Shown: positions 33,742 through 42,639 of the stretch, piece by piece
How positions within the stretch are numbered: the first letter of the stretch is position 1
How the letters are laid out: every line of letters begins with the position of its first letter
From: Myxococcales bacterium 68-20
GTDB taxonomy: Bacteria > Myxococcota_A > Polyangia > Polyangiales > Polyangiaceae
Assembly (NCBI GenBank): GCA_001899635.1
Contig: MKVQ01000043.1
Coordinates: 617,962 to 681,961 of the forward strand
DNA: 64,000 nt
Direction of reading: 5' to 3'
Notes under the pieces: model-generated
Database searches by the model: none
What the model saw: the letters and a program-made list of their open reading frames with translations, nothing else
What the model was told of the DNA's origin: nothing
Program-made: the position numbers and the translations under genes

Positions 33742-35051
33742 GAGCGTGGATCCTTCTCGTCTCTGCTTCGACCGCGTCCGCGGCGTTCGCAGCGTGCGCG
33801 ACCTCGGATGAGACCGTGCCGGAGCATGCATCTCAGGACGCCTCCGTTCCGACGGTTCCGGAGGCTGCGCCGAGCGACGCCGCGTCGGATGTCGAGACGG
33901 ACGCCGCCGTCCCCATCTGCAGCGAGGCCGGCTGGTGCACGACGTCGCTCCCCGACCGCGATCTGATGATGAAAGACATCTGGCCGCTCCCGGGGCGCGC
34001 CTTTGCCATCGCGGAGAGCGCGACGCTCGGCGTGAAGGTCCTCGAGTGGCGCGATCAAGACGCCGCGTGGAAGTACATCGACGACAACACGCAGAACCAG
34101 CTCGACGGCAACTACGCCGGCACGATCTGGGCGCCGAACGACGATACCGTCTATTACGCCGTCGCGTCGTACATCTATCGCGGAGCCAGGCTCCCTCCTC
34201 CCGCGACCGGATGGTCGTGGTCACGGCAGAGGCTCGAGGACAACAGCCACGTCGGCGACCCAGCTCACGCGGCGCACGATCATGGGCGTCCTCGAAATCC
34301 AGGGACCGTCGAGGATTATCCTGCGCTTGGCGTATGGGGGATCGACGCCAACGACGTGTACGCTTGGTACTCGAACACCGTCTACCACTGGAAGAGCGAG
34401 GACGGCGGCGCCCCCTCATGGGTGGCGGAGTATGTCGCGGACGATCCGGACGTAGAGTCCGAGCACCTGTTCTTCGTGAGCGCCGCCGGCTCTGGCGCCG
34501 ACGACGTCTGGTTCGCCGGAGTGCGAAATAGCTGGTGGACTGATAATTCCCATTTTGGAAATTGCCCGTTCCTCGTTCGTAAGACTCCTGAGGGATTCGC
34601 TCGCGTTGCGGATGGAGCTCCGCCCGGCGGGCTCGGCAGCTGCGCGGAGCGGGGAGGATTGCCACGTGTCGGCGGGGCCGTAGGCTGGCTCAAGGACATC
34701 CAGTCGACCGCACCGGGCGCGATCATCGGCCTCAACGCGGGAAGAGAGATCGTGCAGATCTCCGCCGAGGGCGTCACGGTCAGCGTGGATCCGGTCCCGC
34801 AGTTCGGCGCCGTGAACCGCCCCGATGCCGAACTCCGCTCTTTCTGGCGATCGTCGAGCGATACGTGGCTGACCGCGTGGGGGCTCGTCATTCGCGGACA
34901 GGAGACAGGGGACGGCGGGACCTACGCGATCTCGCCGCTCTCGCTGAACGGAGCCCCGACCCGGGCTGCCATGCACCGGGTTCGAGGCACGTCCGACACC
35001 AACCTCTGGGCAATCGGGAACGGATATGCGTTTCACAAGACGACTCCTTGA
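33738..35051 (+). CDS. Cassette B gene 6: second propeller-type lipoprotein
   Basis: A 437-residue lipoprotein beginning at a GTG in a GTGA overlap. Signal peptide ends FAAC, then an Ala/Asp/Glu/Pro linker, the Cys pair CSEAGWC, and a beta-propeller-like body with weak repeats (ALGVWGIDANDVYAWYSNTV, SAAGSGADDVWFAGVRN, SFWRSSSDTWLTAWGLVI, RVRGTSDTNLWAIGNGYAF). It is closely related to the partial copy at 63239 and more distantly to 12330. The last 26 nt overlap the start of the RCC1 gene in another frame, and the same 26-nt overlap exists in cassette C. An insert with His/Asp (PAHAAHDHGRPRNPG) could bind metal. Confidence 0.82.
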   Translation: MRAWILLVSASTASAAFAACATSDETVPEHASQDASVPTVPEAAPSDAASDVETDAAVPICSEAGWCTTSLPDRDLMMKDIWPLPGRAFAIAESATLGVKVLEWRDQDAAWKYIDDNTQNQLDGNYAGTIWAPNDDTVYYAVASYIYRGARLPPPATGWSWSRQRLEDNSHVGDPAHAAHDHGRPRNPGTVEDYPALGVWGIDANDVYAWYSNTVYHWKSEDGGAPSWVAEYVADDPDVESEHLFFVSAAGSGADDVWFAGVRNSWWTDNSHFGNCPFLVRKTPEGFARVADGAPPGGLGSCAERGGLPRVGGAVGWLKDIQSTAPGAIIGLNAGREIVQISAEGVTVSVDPVPQFGAVNRPDAELRSFWRSSSDTWLTAWGLVIRGQETGDGGTYAISPLSLNGAPTRAAMHRVRGTSDTNLWAIGNGYAFHKTTP

Positions 35052-36447
35052 TCGACGTCCTTCGGTGCTCGTGCTCGCCGCGTGTTGCCTCATGGCAGCG
35101 GCTGGCGCGAGCTGTTCGAGCGGCGAGGAGGAGGCAGCGCTGCCCCCTCCCGATTCACCCGATGCCGCCGCCAGCCCCGAGACCTCCCAGGTCGCCGCGG
35201 ATGCCGGGGGCGAGGCTCCGCCGCTGCGCGATGCGGCGCCGTTCGACGGCGGACCGCTGCCCGTCGTGTGCACGTCCCCGCCGTGCGCCCACTCCCTCGT
35301 GACGACGCTTCCGACGCAATTTGGCGCCAACCCAACGGAGGGCTTCTGCGCGCTGCTCGACGACGGCACCGTCGCGTGCTGGGGCGCGAACGTCGACGGG
35401 CAGCTCGGTCGCGGCGAGCAGGCGGGCACTGCCGACAGCCCGCACCCCGCGCGGGTGGTCGGCCTCTCGAACGTCGTGGAGCTCGATCACAGCTGCGCGC
35501 GGACCGCGAACGGCGACGTCTTGTGCTGGGGAAGGGGATCGTACGTGCGCAACGACACAAGCGTGCCCGCGTCCGAGCTGGCGCCCGTGAAGGTCCCGAT
35601 CCCGCCTGCGAAGAAGATCGGCTGGGGGGCAGGCGTCGGATGCGCGGCCACCGATGACGAGCTCCTTTGTTGGGGGAGTAACGAAGCCAGGCAGATCGAC
35701 CGGACCGGCAGCTTCGGGATGCGCCCGCCTATGCCGATCGGCCTTCCGCCCGGCGCGCCGATCCGCGACATCTTGATCGGCCTCGCCACGTTCGTTCTTC
35801 GCGAGGACGGCTCGACCTTGAGCTGGGGCAGGAACCCACCGCTCGCCCGCGCCTCATCGCTCAGCCCTGGCGACCCTAATGGCAGCCAACAACCTGATGG
35901 CGACCCTTATCCGGCGCCCGCTGCCCTCGGCGCCGTCTCCTCGATCGACCTGACGGGCACGAGCGGATGCGCGACCGTGGGGGGCACCGGATACTGCTGG
36001 GGAGCCATCGATATCGTCGGCCTCCCACCCGCGGACGCGCCGTCGCCGCTCGTCAACGCGCTTCCCAAGCCCGTCGTGGCGCCGGAGCCCCTCGTTGGGA
36101 TCGCCACGACGTCCACCGCCGCGGTCACCGACTTTGCCGACGATCGCATCGTGTGGCCCCAGAGGTGGTGCGCCGTCGGCGCGTCGGGCGCCGTGTATTG
36201 CTGGGGCCTCAACTCGCAAGGTCAAGCCGGCGACGGCACGAAGGACCACGCCTACCACGCCGTGAAGGTGAAGGGGCTCCCCGCCCCCGCCGCAGAGGTG
36301 AAGGCGATGCCGCTCTCGACGTGTGCACTCTTGACGACCGGCAAGGTCTACTGCTGGGGGAACAACGCCTACGGTCAGCTCGGCAGAGGCATGTTTGGCA
36401 TGGCCGAGGGCGGGAGCCTCGCTCCGCAGGAAGTGGTGCTGCCGTGA
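35026..36447 (+). CDS. Cassette B gene 7: RCC1-type propeller lipoprotein
   Basis: A 473-residue lipoprotein; ATG 35026 lies inside the previous gene and gives MRFTRRLLDRRPSVLVLAAC, conserved in cassette C. Signal peptide ends AAGASC, then a Pro/Asp/Ala linker, a Cys pair (CTSPPC), and seven RCC1-like repeats (FCALLDDGTVACWG, SCARTANGDVLCWG, GCAATDDELLCWG, TFVLREDGSTLSWG, GCATVGGTGYCWG, WCAVGASGAVYCWG, TCALLTTGKVYCWG). The fourth blade lacks cysteines, as in the A copy. Very similar to 61873 and less so to 13559. Its stop overlaps the IgGFc gene by 4 nt (GTGA). Confidence 0.88.
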   Translation: MRFTRRLLDRRPSVLVLAACCLMAAAGASCSSGEEEAALPPPDSPDAAASPETSQVAADAGGEAPPLRDAAPFDGGPLPVVCTSPPCAHSLVTTLPTQFGANPTEGFCALLDDGTVACWGANVDGQLGRGEQAGTADSPHPARVVGLSNVVELDHSCARTANGDVLCWGRGSYVRNDTSVPASELAPVKVPIPPAKKIGWGAGVGCAATDDELLCWGSNEARQIDRTGSFGMRPPMPIGLPPGAPIRDILIGLATFVLREDGSTLSWGRNPPLARASSLSPGDPNGSQQPDGDPYPAPAALGAVSSIDLTGTSGCATVGGTGYCWGAIDIVGLPPADAPSPLVNALPKPVVAPEPLVGIATTSTAAVTDFADDRIVWPQRWCAVGASGAVYCWGLNSQGQAGDGTKDHAYHAVKVKGLPAPAAEVKAMPLSTCALLTTGKVYCWGNNAYGQLGRGMFGMAEGGSLAPQEVVLP

Positions 36448-38213
36448 GGCGAACGCGCATGCTTCGCAGCACCGGCTGGGTCCTCGGTCTCACGCTCGTT
36501 ACCGCCGGTGCGTGCAGTCACGACCGGGCCGAGTTCACCCAGCGCCCGGAGGGCTTCCAGACGGACGCCTCGGTGGACGCTTCCGTGTGCGGCCTCCAGT
36601 GCTCGGTGGACGGGCGTTCGGTCGTGGATACGTGCACGAACGACGTGGTCGAGACGTGCCCTCCCGAGCTCGCCTGCGGCGCCGCGCGTTGCCAGGAGCC
36701 GTGCGCGGCCGCGGCGGCGGACCGGAGCTCGAACGGCTGCGAGTTCTACTTCCAGATGCCGCACTACTCGAAAAACAACCCTCAGTCCTGTTTTGCGGCC
36801 TTCGTCGTCAACACGTCGGCGCAGCCGCTCGAGCTCTCGCTCGAGCACGAAGGCAAGGCGCTAGATCTCTCGAAGGCGCTCTTCCGGACGACCCCAGGCA
36901 GCGCCTCGCTCCTTCCGCTCGAAGGTCCCATCCCGGCCGGCGAGAGCGCGGCGCTCTTCGTCGCCGACCGAACGGGGGCCGTCAAAGCCTCGCTCATACC
37001 CAACGAAAAAAACTACACACGCTGCCCGGCGGGCGTCGTTCCGGCACTGGTCGCTGACGTCGCGCCCGGTACACGCATCAACACCGCCTTTCATCTCAAG
37101 GCGAACGTGCCCGCGAGCGTCGTCACGGTGTACCCCTGGGGCGGGGCAACGAGCTACATGCCGTCCGCGACGCTGCTGTTTCCGGTTCCAACGTGGGGCA
37201 AGGAGCACGTGATCGTGAACGCCTGGGAGGCCATGCGCGGCCTCGGCGCGGATCCCGCGGCACAGATCGTCGCCTCCGAGGACGACACCACGGTGACGAT
37301 CGACCCCGTCGCGGACATCCAGAACGGCGTCGGCGTTGCCGGCACCCGCGCTCGTACCCAAGTGACGTACCACCTCGACAAAGGCCAGTTCCTCCAGCTC
37401 GTCCAGAGCGAAGAGCTCACCGGGAGCTTCGTCACGTCGAGCAAGCCGACGACCGTCTTCGGCGGGCATGTATGCATGACGCTGCCGGTTGGAACCCCGG
37501 CTTGCGACATCCCGAACCAGCAGCTGCCGCCGTTCGAGCAGTGGGGACACGAGTACGTCGGCATCGGGTACCGGCCGCGCGTCGGCTCCGAGGGAGAGAA
37601 GATGTACTACCGGATCGTCGCCGCCAGAGACGGCACACTGCTCGATTACGACCCGGCGGTGCCGCCCGGCGCGCCGGTCGCGATGTCCGCCCGCGAGTCG
37701 GTGATCTTCACCTCGGGAGTAGGCGATGCGTTCGCCGTTCGCACCCAGGATGCGGAGCATCCGGTTTACCTCGCCGCCTACATGAGCAGCGGCGGCATTG
37801 TGGGCCTCGGAGATCCCGAGTTCGTGAACGTCGTCCCAGCGGGGCAATACCTGAGCTCGTACAGCTTCTACGCGGATCCGACGTATGCGGAGACCTCGCT
37901 CGTGATCGTGCGCCAGAGGACGAGCAAAGGTGAGCTCAAGCCTGTCTGGCTCGAATGTGCCGGCGACCTGACCACCTTCAAGCCAATCGGAACGCGGGGC
38001 GAATACGAGTTCACGCGCGTCGACCTCTCGCGGGATCACGGTCCGGGCGACAGGTTCGGCGACACTGTCTGCCAGAGCGGCCTCCACCGCATGCGGAGCG
38101 AGGGCCCGTTCACCGCCACGATCTGGGGGTGGGACCACTACGCCAGCTACGCCTATCCCGGCGGCATGGCGCAACGAAAGCTGGTCACGACACCGCTCAT
38201 CCCCGTCAACTAG
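36444..38213 (+). CDS. Cassette B gene 8: IgGFc-binding-domain lipoprotein
   Basis: A 589-residue lipoprotein starting at the GTG in the GTGA overlap (MRRTRMLRSTGWVLGL, lipobox AGAC). The Cys-rich head (CGLQCSVDGRSVVDTC ... CPPELACGAARCQEPC) is followed by the IgGFc-binding-type domain: YPWGGATSYMPSATLLFPVP, ASEDDTTVTIDP, SSKPTTVFGGHVC, DPEFVNVVPAGQYLSSYSFY and HYASYAYPGGMA. It is strongly similar to 60098 and moderately to 14996. Last gene of the cassette; the kelch/HYR gene follows after about 200 bp and is probably separate. Surface adhesion or binding role inferred from the domain. Confidence 0.87.
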   Translation: MRRTRMLRSTGWVLGLTLVTAGACSHDRAEFTQRPEGFQTDASVDASVCGLQCSVDGRSVVDTCTNDVVETCPPELACGAARCQEPCAAAAADRSSNGCEFYFQMPHYSKNNPQSCFAAFVVNTSAQPLELSLEHEGKALDLSKALFRTTPGSASLLPLEGPIPAGESAALFVADRTGAVKASLIPNEKNYTRCPAGVVPALVADVAPGTRINTAFHLKANVPASVVTVYPWGGATSYMPSATLLFPVPTWGKEHVIVNAWEAMRGLGADPAAQIVASEDDTTVTIDPVADIQNGVGVAGTRARTQVTYHLDKGQFLQLVQSEELTGSFVTSSKPTTVFGGHVCMTLPVGTPACDIPNQQLPPFEQWGHEYVGIGYRPRVGSEGEKMYYRIVAARDGTLLDYDPAVPPGAPVAMSARESVIFTSGVGDAFAVRTQDAEHPVYLAAYMSSGGIVGLGDPEFVNVVPAGQYLSSYSFYADPTYAETSLVIVRQRTSKGELKPVWLECAGDLTTFKPIGTRGEYEFTRVDLSRDHGPGDRFGDTVCQSGLHRMRSEGPFTATIWGWDHYASYAYPGGMAQRKLVTTPLIPVN

Positions 38214-38419
38214 CAGCCTCCATCGACTTCCCCCCCGTCGCGCTCGCGGAGGTACGCAAGCGGCCAGTGGCCGTCGAGCGTGCGGAGGCTTTGCCGACAG
38301 TATCCGCCTCGAATCGCGCCGGGCCGTCGAGCGCGCTGGTCGCTTATTGAGAACGCTGCTACCTCGATCGTTCTCGGCTGGTGCAGCCATGGACTCGAAC
38401 TCGGACTCGGAGCTTGTTG

Positions 38420-41400
38420 ATGTCGGTTCGCTATCGCGGCGCACGCGGAATGGCCTCGGGGATCGTGATCGGGGCCTTCTTCTTCTCTTGCACCCCTAAT
38501 CGACCGACACCGGACGACAGCGCGCCCGAGACCAGCACGCAGAGCAGCGCGCTGCTGGCCGCGCCTGGCTGGTCCGGCACCGCCGCCATGAGCGCGGAGC
38601 GCGGGCAGCATGCGGCGGTCCTTCTCCCGACCGGCAAGCTCCTCGTCATCAATGGCGTCAACCGCATGGGCTTCGTCGCCGCGTCCGAGCTCTACGACCC
38701 CGACACAAACACGTGGACCGCTGCGGGCGCCCCCGGGATCCAGGGCAACGTCACGGTGGCCGTGCTGCTGCCGAGCGGCAACGTGCTCGCGCTGAGCGAC
38801 GGCTCGACGACGGGCGCGCTCTACGATCCGATCGCTGGATCCTGGACGCCCACGGGGGCGATGTCGGCGCCCCGCTCGCTCCCGACGCTCACTGTCTTGA
38901 ACAACGGAAAGGTGCTCGTCGCGGGCGGGTCGAACCTCGCGTCGGCCGAGCTCTACGATCCCGAGACGAACACCTTCTCGCCGACGGGCTCCCTCTCCGT
39001 CGTTCGACGGGCGTTCTGCGCGACGCTCCTTCCAAGCGGACAGGTGCTCGCCGTGAGCGGATTCAACAGCACCGGAGAGGTCCCGAGCGCCGATCTCTAC
39101 AACCCGGCCACGGGGACGTGGAGCGCGGCTGCGCCGCCTCTCCACCCTCGGCACTACGCGACGAGCACGTTGCTGCCGAACGGGCGAGTCCTCGTCACCG
39201 GTGGGTTCGGAACGAGCGGCGTGCTCACGCAGTCCGAGCTCTACGACCCTGGAGCGAACACATGGACCGCGACCGGCAGCCTCGCGGCTCCGCGCAACGG
39301 ACACGCCGCGACCCTCCTCCCGAATGGAAAGCTCCTCGTCATCGGCGGTAGCGACGGCGCGCGGAACGCGCAGGCTCTCAGCGAGCTCTACGATCCGGCG
39401 ACCGGACAGTGGACCGGTGCAGGTTCGCTGGCCACCGCGCGTGAGAACGCGACGGCGACGTTGCTTCCGTCCGGCAAAGTACTGCTTGCCGGCGGGTTCA
39501 CCCTCAACCCAAGCGTCACCTTCTACGCGAGCACGGAGCTCTACGATCCCGGCGTGAACGCCTGGTCTGCGGCCGGCACGCCCGCGGGTCGGCTGGACTC
39601 CGTAGCCGCTCTCCTGCCCTCGGGCAAGGTGCTCGTCGCCGGCGGCCGGAACAGCGGCGGCAGCTCGGTCGCGTCGGCGGAGCTCTACGATCGAGGCGCA
39701 AACACGTGGTCTGCAGCGGCGGCTCTCGCGACGCCACGCGATCGTGCAACGGCGACGTTGCTCCCGAACGGCAAGGTGCTCGCGGCGGGCGGCGTGAACG
39801 GAGCGTCGGTGCTCACCGCGACCGAGCAGTACGATCCCGTCGCGAACGTTTGGAGCAACGTCGCTGCGATGACCGGCGCGCGGCACTCCCACACGACGAC
39901 GCTCCTCGCGGATGGGAAGGTCCTCGCCGTCGGCGGTCAGAACGACAGCACCGTCCTCGCGACCGCGGAGCTGTACGACCCGGGCGCCAACGCGTGGACG
40001 GCGGCAGGCTCGATCGCGTCAGCCCGTGCAGGCCATGCGGCCGTGCGACTGGCGAACGGCAAGGTCCTCGTCGCCGGTGGGCGGAACAGCGGCGGCACCG
40101 CGATCGATTCGGCCGGCATCCATGACCCGGCCACGAACACGTGGACGGCCGCGGCTCCGCTTGCGCAGGTACGTGACCGGCTCACGCTCACGCTGTTGCC
40201 TTCGGGCAAGGTGCTCGCGGCGGGCGGTGTCGCGGCCGGCGCCGCGCTCGCAAGCAGCGAGATCTACGACCCCGCGACGAACACGTGGACGGCCGGAGCC
40301 ACGCTCGCGCAAGCGCGGTACGGGCACACGGCGACGCTGATGCCGTCGGGGAAGGTGCTGCTAGCGGGAGGCCTGCGGGCGACGGCGACCTTCGCCGACG
40401 TGGCCGAGACCTACGATCCGACGAGCCGCGAGTTCACGAGCGTGAGCGCGCCGGGTGTTCGTGGCGGGGTCGTCGCCGCAGCGCTGCCTTCGGGCGAGGT
40501 GCTCGTCGCAGGCGGGACGAGCGCGCCCACCGCGCAGCTCTACGAGGACACGCGTGCGCTGGCCGCGTGGCGTCCCTCCGTCGCGGCGCCCAGCTCGCTC
40601 GTTCGCGGCTGTCCCGCTGTTCTCGAGGGCCAGGGCTTTCGGGGCATCTCCGGCGCGAGCAGCGGCAGCTACCTCGACTCGTCGACCAACTTCCCGTTCG
40701 TGCGGATGCGCGCAGCCGAAGGCGGACGGCTATGGACGCTTCCGGGGAGCTCGACGTCCGCGACGCGCGCGACGGTGACCGTCCCGGAAGACGTCCCGCC
40801 CGGAAGCTACGCCCTCTCGATCTTCGCCAACGCCATCTCCGGCGGTCGCATGGTGACGGTCGCGCCCAATTCGGCCCCCACGGCCCAAGCGATCGCCGCG
40901 ACGACGATGAACGACACGCCCGTCGTCATCACGATCACTGCAACCGATCCCGACGCCGGACAGGCATTGACGTATGCCGTCGTCACGCCGCCTCAGCATG
41001 GAACGCTGAGCGGCTCGCTTCCGTCCGTCACCTATACGCCGAACGCAGGCTACATCGGCTCGGACAGCTTCACCTATCAAGCGAGGGACTGCGGCCTCGA
41101 CAGCAACCTGGCGACCGTGAGCATCACGGTCCAGGATCGGCCGCCCGCGATTACATGCCCGGCCGACGTCGTCATCGAGGCCACGGACGCGAGCGGCGCG
41201 GTGGCCACCTGGCCTCCGGCAACGGCGACGGACACGGACGCACAGGCGCCGGAGATCACGTATTCGCCTCAGCTCGGGAGCAAGTTGCCGCTCGGAGCTA
41301 CGACCGTGACCGCCACCGCGCAAGACTCGGACGGTAACGATTCGTCATGCACGTTCCGGGTGACCGTGACGGACACGACTCCGCCGGTCATCACCTGCCC

Positions 41401-41743
41401 GGCCGACGTCGTCGTCGAAGCCACGAGGCCCGATGGGGCAGCAGCCAGCTGGCCACCGGCGACAGCTACCGACACGGCATCGACGCCCGAGATCACCTAC
41501 TCGCATCCGCTCGAAAGCACCTTCCCGCTCGGAAGCACGACGGTGACGGCCAAGGCCAAGGACCCCTCGGGGAACGAGGTCGCGTGCACCTTCGACGTGC
41601 TCGTCGAGGACACGGATGGCGGCTCTGGCGGCTGCGGCTGCCGCCAGAGCCCGAGCCGAGCCAACCTGTCACCGCTCGCACTCGTCATCGGTCTCGCTGC
41701 ATGGGTCGGGCGACGACGTTCGAGGGAACGTGCACTCGGCTGA
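38420..41743 (+). CDS. Kelch-repeat/HYR surface protein with MYXO-CTERM-like tail
   Basis: A 1107-residue exported protein from ATG 38420 (MSVRYRGARGMASGIVIG). A weak lipobox-like FFSC follows the signal peptide. About 14 kelch repeats of about 48 residues follow (ATLLPNGKVLVAGG ... SAELYDPxTNTWTAAG), enough for two propellers. Then comes a galactose-oxidase-type C-terminal beta domain (VPEDVPPGSYALSIFAN), a cadherin/Big-like module (TPVVITITATDPDAGQALTY ... TYTPNAGYIGSDSFTYQA), and two HYR modules (ITCPADVVIEATDASGA and ITCPADVVVEATRPDGA). The C-terminus is GGCGCRQ, a membrane helix and RRRSRERALG, as in MYXO-CTERM sorting signals. Likely a cell-surface adhesin or carbohydrate-binding protein. 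The catalytic residues of galactose oxidase are not evident. Confidence 0.88.
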   Translation: MSVRYRGARGMASGIVIGAFFFSCTPNRPTPDDSAPETSTQSSALLAAPGWSGTAAMSAERGQHAAVLLPTGKLLVINGVNRMGFVAASELYDPDTNTWTAAGAPGIQGNVTVAVLLPSGNVLALSDGSTTGALYDPIAGSWTPTGAMSAPRSLPTLTVLNNGKVLVAGGSNLASAELYDPETNTFSPTGSLSVVRRAFCATLLPSGQVLAVSGFNSTGEVPSADLYNPATGTWSAAAPPLHPRHYATSTLLPNGRVLVTGGFGTSGVLTQSELYDPGANTWTATGSLAAPRNGHAATLLPNGKLLVIGGSDGARNAQALSELYDPATGQWTGAGSLATARENATATLLPSGKVLLAGGFTLNPSVTFYASTELYDPGVNAWSAAGTPAGRLDSVAALLPSGKVLVAGGRNSGGSSVASAELYDRGANTWSAAAALATPRDRATATLLPNGKVLAAGGVNGASVLTATEQYDPVANVWSNVAAMTGARHSHTTTLLADGKVLAVGGQNDSTVLATAELYDPGANAWTAAGSIASARAGHAAVRLANGKVLVAGGRNSGGTAIDSAGIHDPATNTWTAAAPLAQVRDRLTLTLLPSGKVLAAGGVAAGAALASSEIYDPATNTWTAGATLAQARYGHTATLMPSGKVLLAGGLRATATFADVAETYDPTSREFTSVSAPGVRGGVVAAALPSGEVLVAGGTSAPTAQLYEDTRALAAWRPSVAAPSSLVRGCPAVLEGQGFRGISGASSGSYLDSSTNFPFVRMRAAEGGRLWTLPGSSTSATRATVTVPEDVPPGSYALSIFANAISGGRMVTVAPNSAPTAQAIAATTMNDTPVVITITATDPDAGQALTYAVVTPPQHGTLSGSLPSVTYTPNAGYIGSDSFTYQARDCGLDSNLATVSITVQDRPPAITCPADVVIEATDASGAVATWPPATATDTDAQAPEITYSPQLGSKLPLGATTVTATAQDSDGNDSSCTFRVTVTDTTPPVITCPADVVVEATRPDGAAASWPPATATDTASTPEITYSHPLESTFPLGSTTVTAKAKDPSGNEVACTFDVLVEDTDGGSGGCGCRQSPSRANLSPLALVIGLAAWVGRRRSRERALG

Positions 41744-41853
41744 CGCTCAGGCGAGCGCCTGAAGAACGGCCTCACCGTGTGCATCGGAAGAACTGCGGCC
41801 ATGATCGCCTGAACGGCTCGAGCGCATCTCGAACAACGGCGTCCAACTCCTCC

Positions 41854-42093
41854 ATGCGTCCCCTGCTCGCTTTGCTCGGTCTCGTCATGATCGTGGGGTG
41901 CGCGTCTGCCGTGCGCGAACCTCCACGCTGTGACGTCGCCTCATGTTGTCCAGGCAGCGGCTACGTGTATCAGCCTCTGGAGGGATGCGTCCGCGCAAGC
42001 CAGCCACCGCTCTGCGGATGCGTGTGCAAAGGCGGACAGCCGTATCGAACGCTGGAAGAATGTGAACACGCCGTGCGTGACGCGAACCGATAG
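41854..42093 (+). CDS. Small Cys-rich lipoprotein
   Basis: A 79-residue protein (MRPLLALLGLVMIVGC) with lipobox IVGC. The mature part of about 60 residues holds CDVASCCPG, EGCVR and CGCVCKGG, eight Cys after the lipid anchor, and ends in a charged helix. It may fold as a small disulfide knot. The CDVASCCP segment resembles the Cys pairs that open the mature parts of the cassette lipoproteins nearby. It follows the kelch/HYR gene on the same strand by 110 bp. No family recognised; the start is well placed for a signal peptide. Confidence 0.65.
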   Translation: MRPLLALLGLVMIVGCASAVREPPRCDVASCCPGSGYVYQPLEGCVRASQPPLCGCVCKGGQPYRTLEECEHAVRDANR

Positions 42094-42639
42094 GCGCACC
42101 GAGAGAGAGACAACGCTGCGTCCGCCGCTCTCGCTTCGAGCAGCTGCTCGACCGCTCGCGCACTCCCCTTCCCGGGCTCATCGGGGGTGCCGCATGCCGG
42201 ACGAATAGGCTCGCCACACGAGAGCCGAGCCCGAGCCCGTGGCAAGACACCTGCATCATCGGATCGCGCGAGGTGTGCCAATGACTCAGCCGAGACGGGT
42301 GCAAGACACGACCGCAACTCCTGGGCGGAAGCCGCATCCAGGAGCCGAAGGCGAGTCGGCGAGCCGCAGCAAAGCGCTCGAGGAGCACGGCGGTGTCCCG
42401 CTCACCGATCGGGTCGAAGGAGGTCAGCTTCGCGGCGTCGAGGAAGGTGTCCCGCTCACCGATCGGGTCGAAGGAGGTCAGCTTCGCGGCGTCGAGGAAG
42501 AAGGTCGTCCGACAACGGGAACACAGCGCGGACCGGAGAAGACGCGACCCGAGAGGTAACGGCTGCCCCCCGTCGCGCCAGGCGATCCGGCGCATCAAAA
42601 GAATGGGCGGACGGCGCTCGAAGATGGCGTGGCCCGACA
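42094..42639. other. 546-bp region without a supported gene, with a tandem duplication
   Basis: No gene is convincing. A minus-strand frame through this region contains an 18-residue tandem repeat (FLDAAKLTSFDPIGERDT, twice) but has no start, domain or codon pattern that I trust. The region carries the 54-bp duplication at 42392-42499 and may be gene debris. Confidence 0.45.
42392..42499. repeat. 54-bp perfect tandem duplication
   Basis: Two identical adjacent 54-bp units (42392-42445 and 42446-42499), each beginning GGTGTCCCGCTCACCGATCG and ending GGCGTCGAGGAA. The unit length is a multiple of three, so any frame stays open through it. This indicates a recent slippage or unequal-crossover duplication; the copies show no differences. 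Confidence 0.9.

Larger units (their letters stand above)
34300..38213. repeat. Inverted paralogous block, left copy (cassette B genes 6-8)
   Basis: This block and 60098-64000 carry the same three genes in the same order on opposite strands, with long stretches of high nucleotide similarity (for example 36301-36360 against the complement of 61951-62010, about 80% identical by eye). They form a pair of large inverted repeats about 22 kb apart. Confidence 0.7.

Noticed and set aside
32512-34665. A 717-codon minus-strand open frame opposite cassette B
   Set aside because: It is opposite well-supported lipoprotein genes, Arg/Pro/Ala-rich, and has no domain; long antisense frames are expected in GC-rich DNA.
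38210-39892. A 560-codon minus-strand frame opposite the kelch repeats
   Set aside because: The repeated look of the protein only reflects the kelch repeats on the other strand.
38500-40600. Possible CRISPR or repeat array
   Set aside because: Repeats of about 145 bp are imperfect and in frame; they are kelch codons, not short repeats with spacers.
42392-42499. Minimal CRISPR of two repeats
   Set aside because: Units are adjacent without spacers and 54 bp long; it is a tandem duplication.
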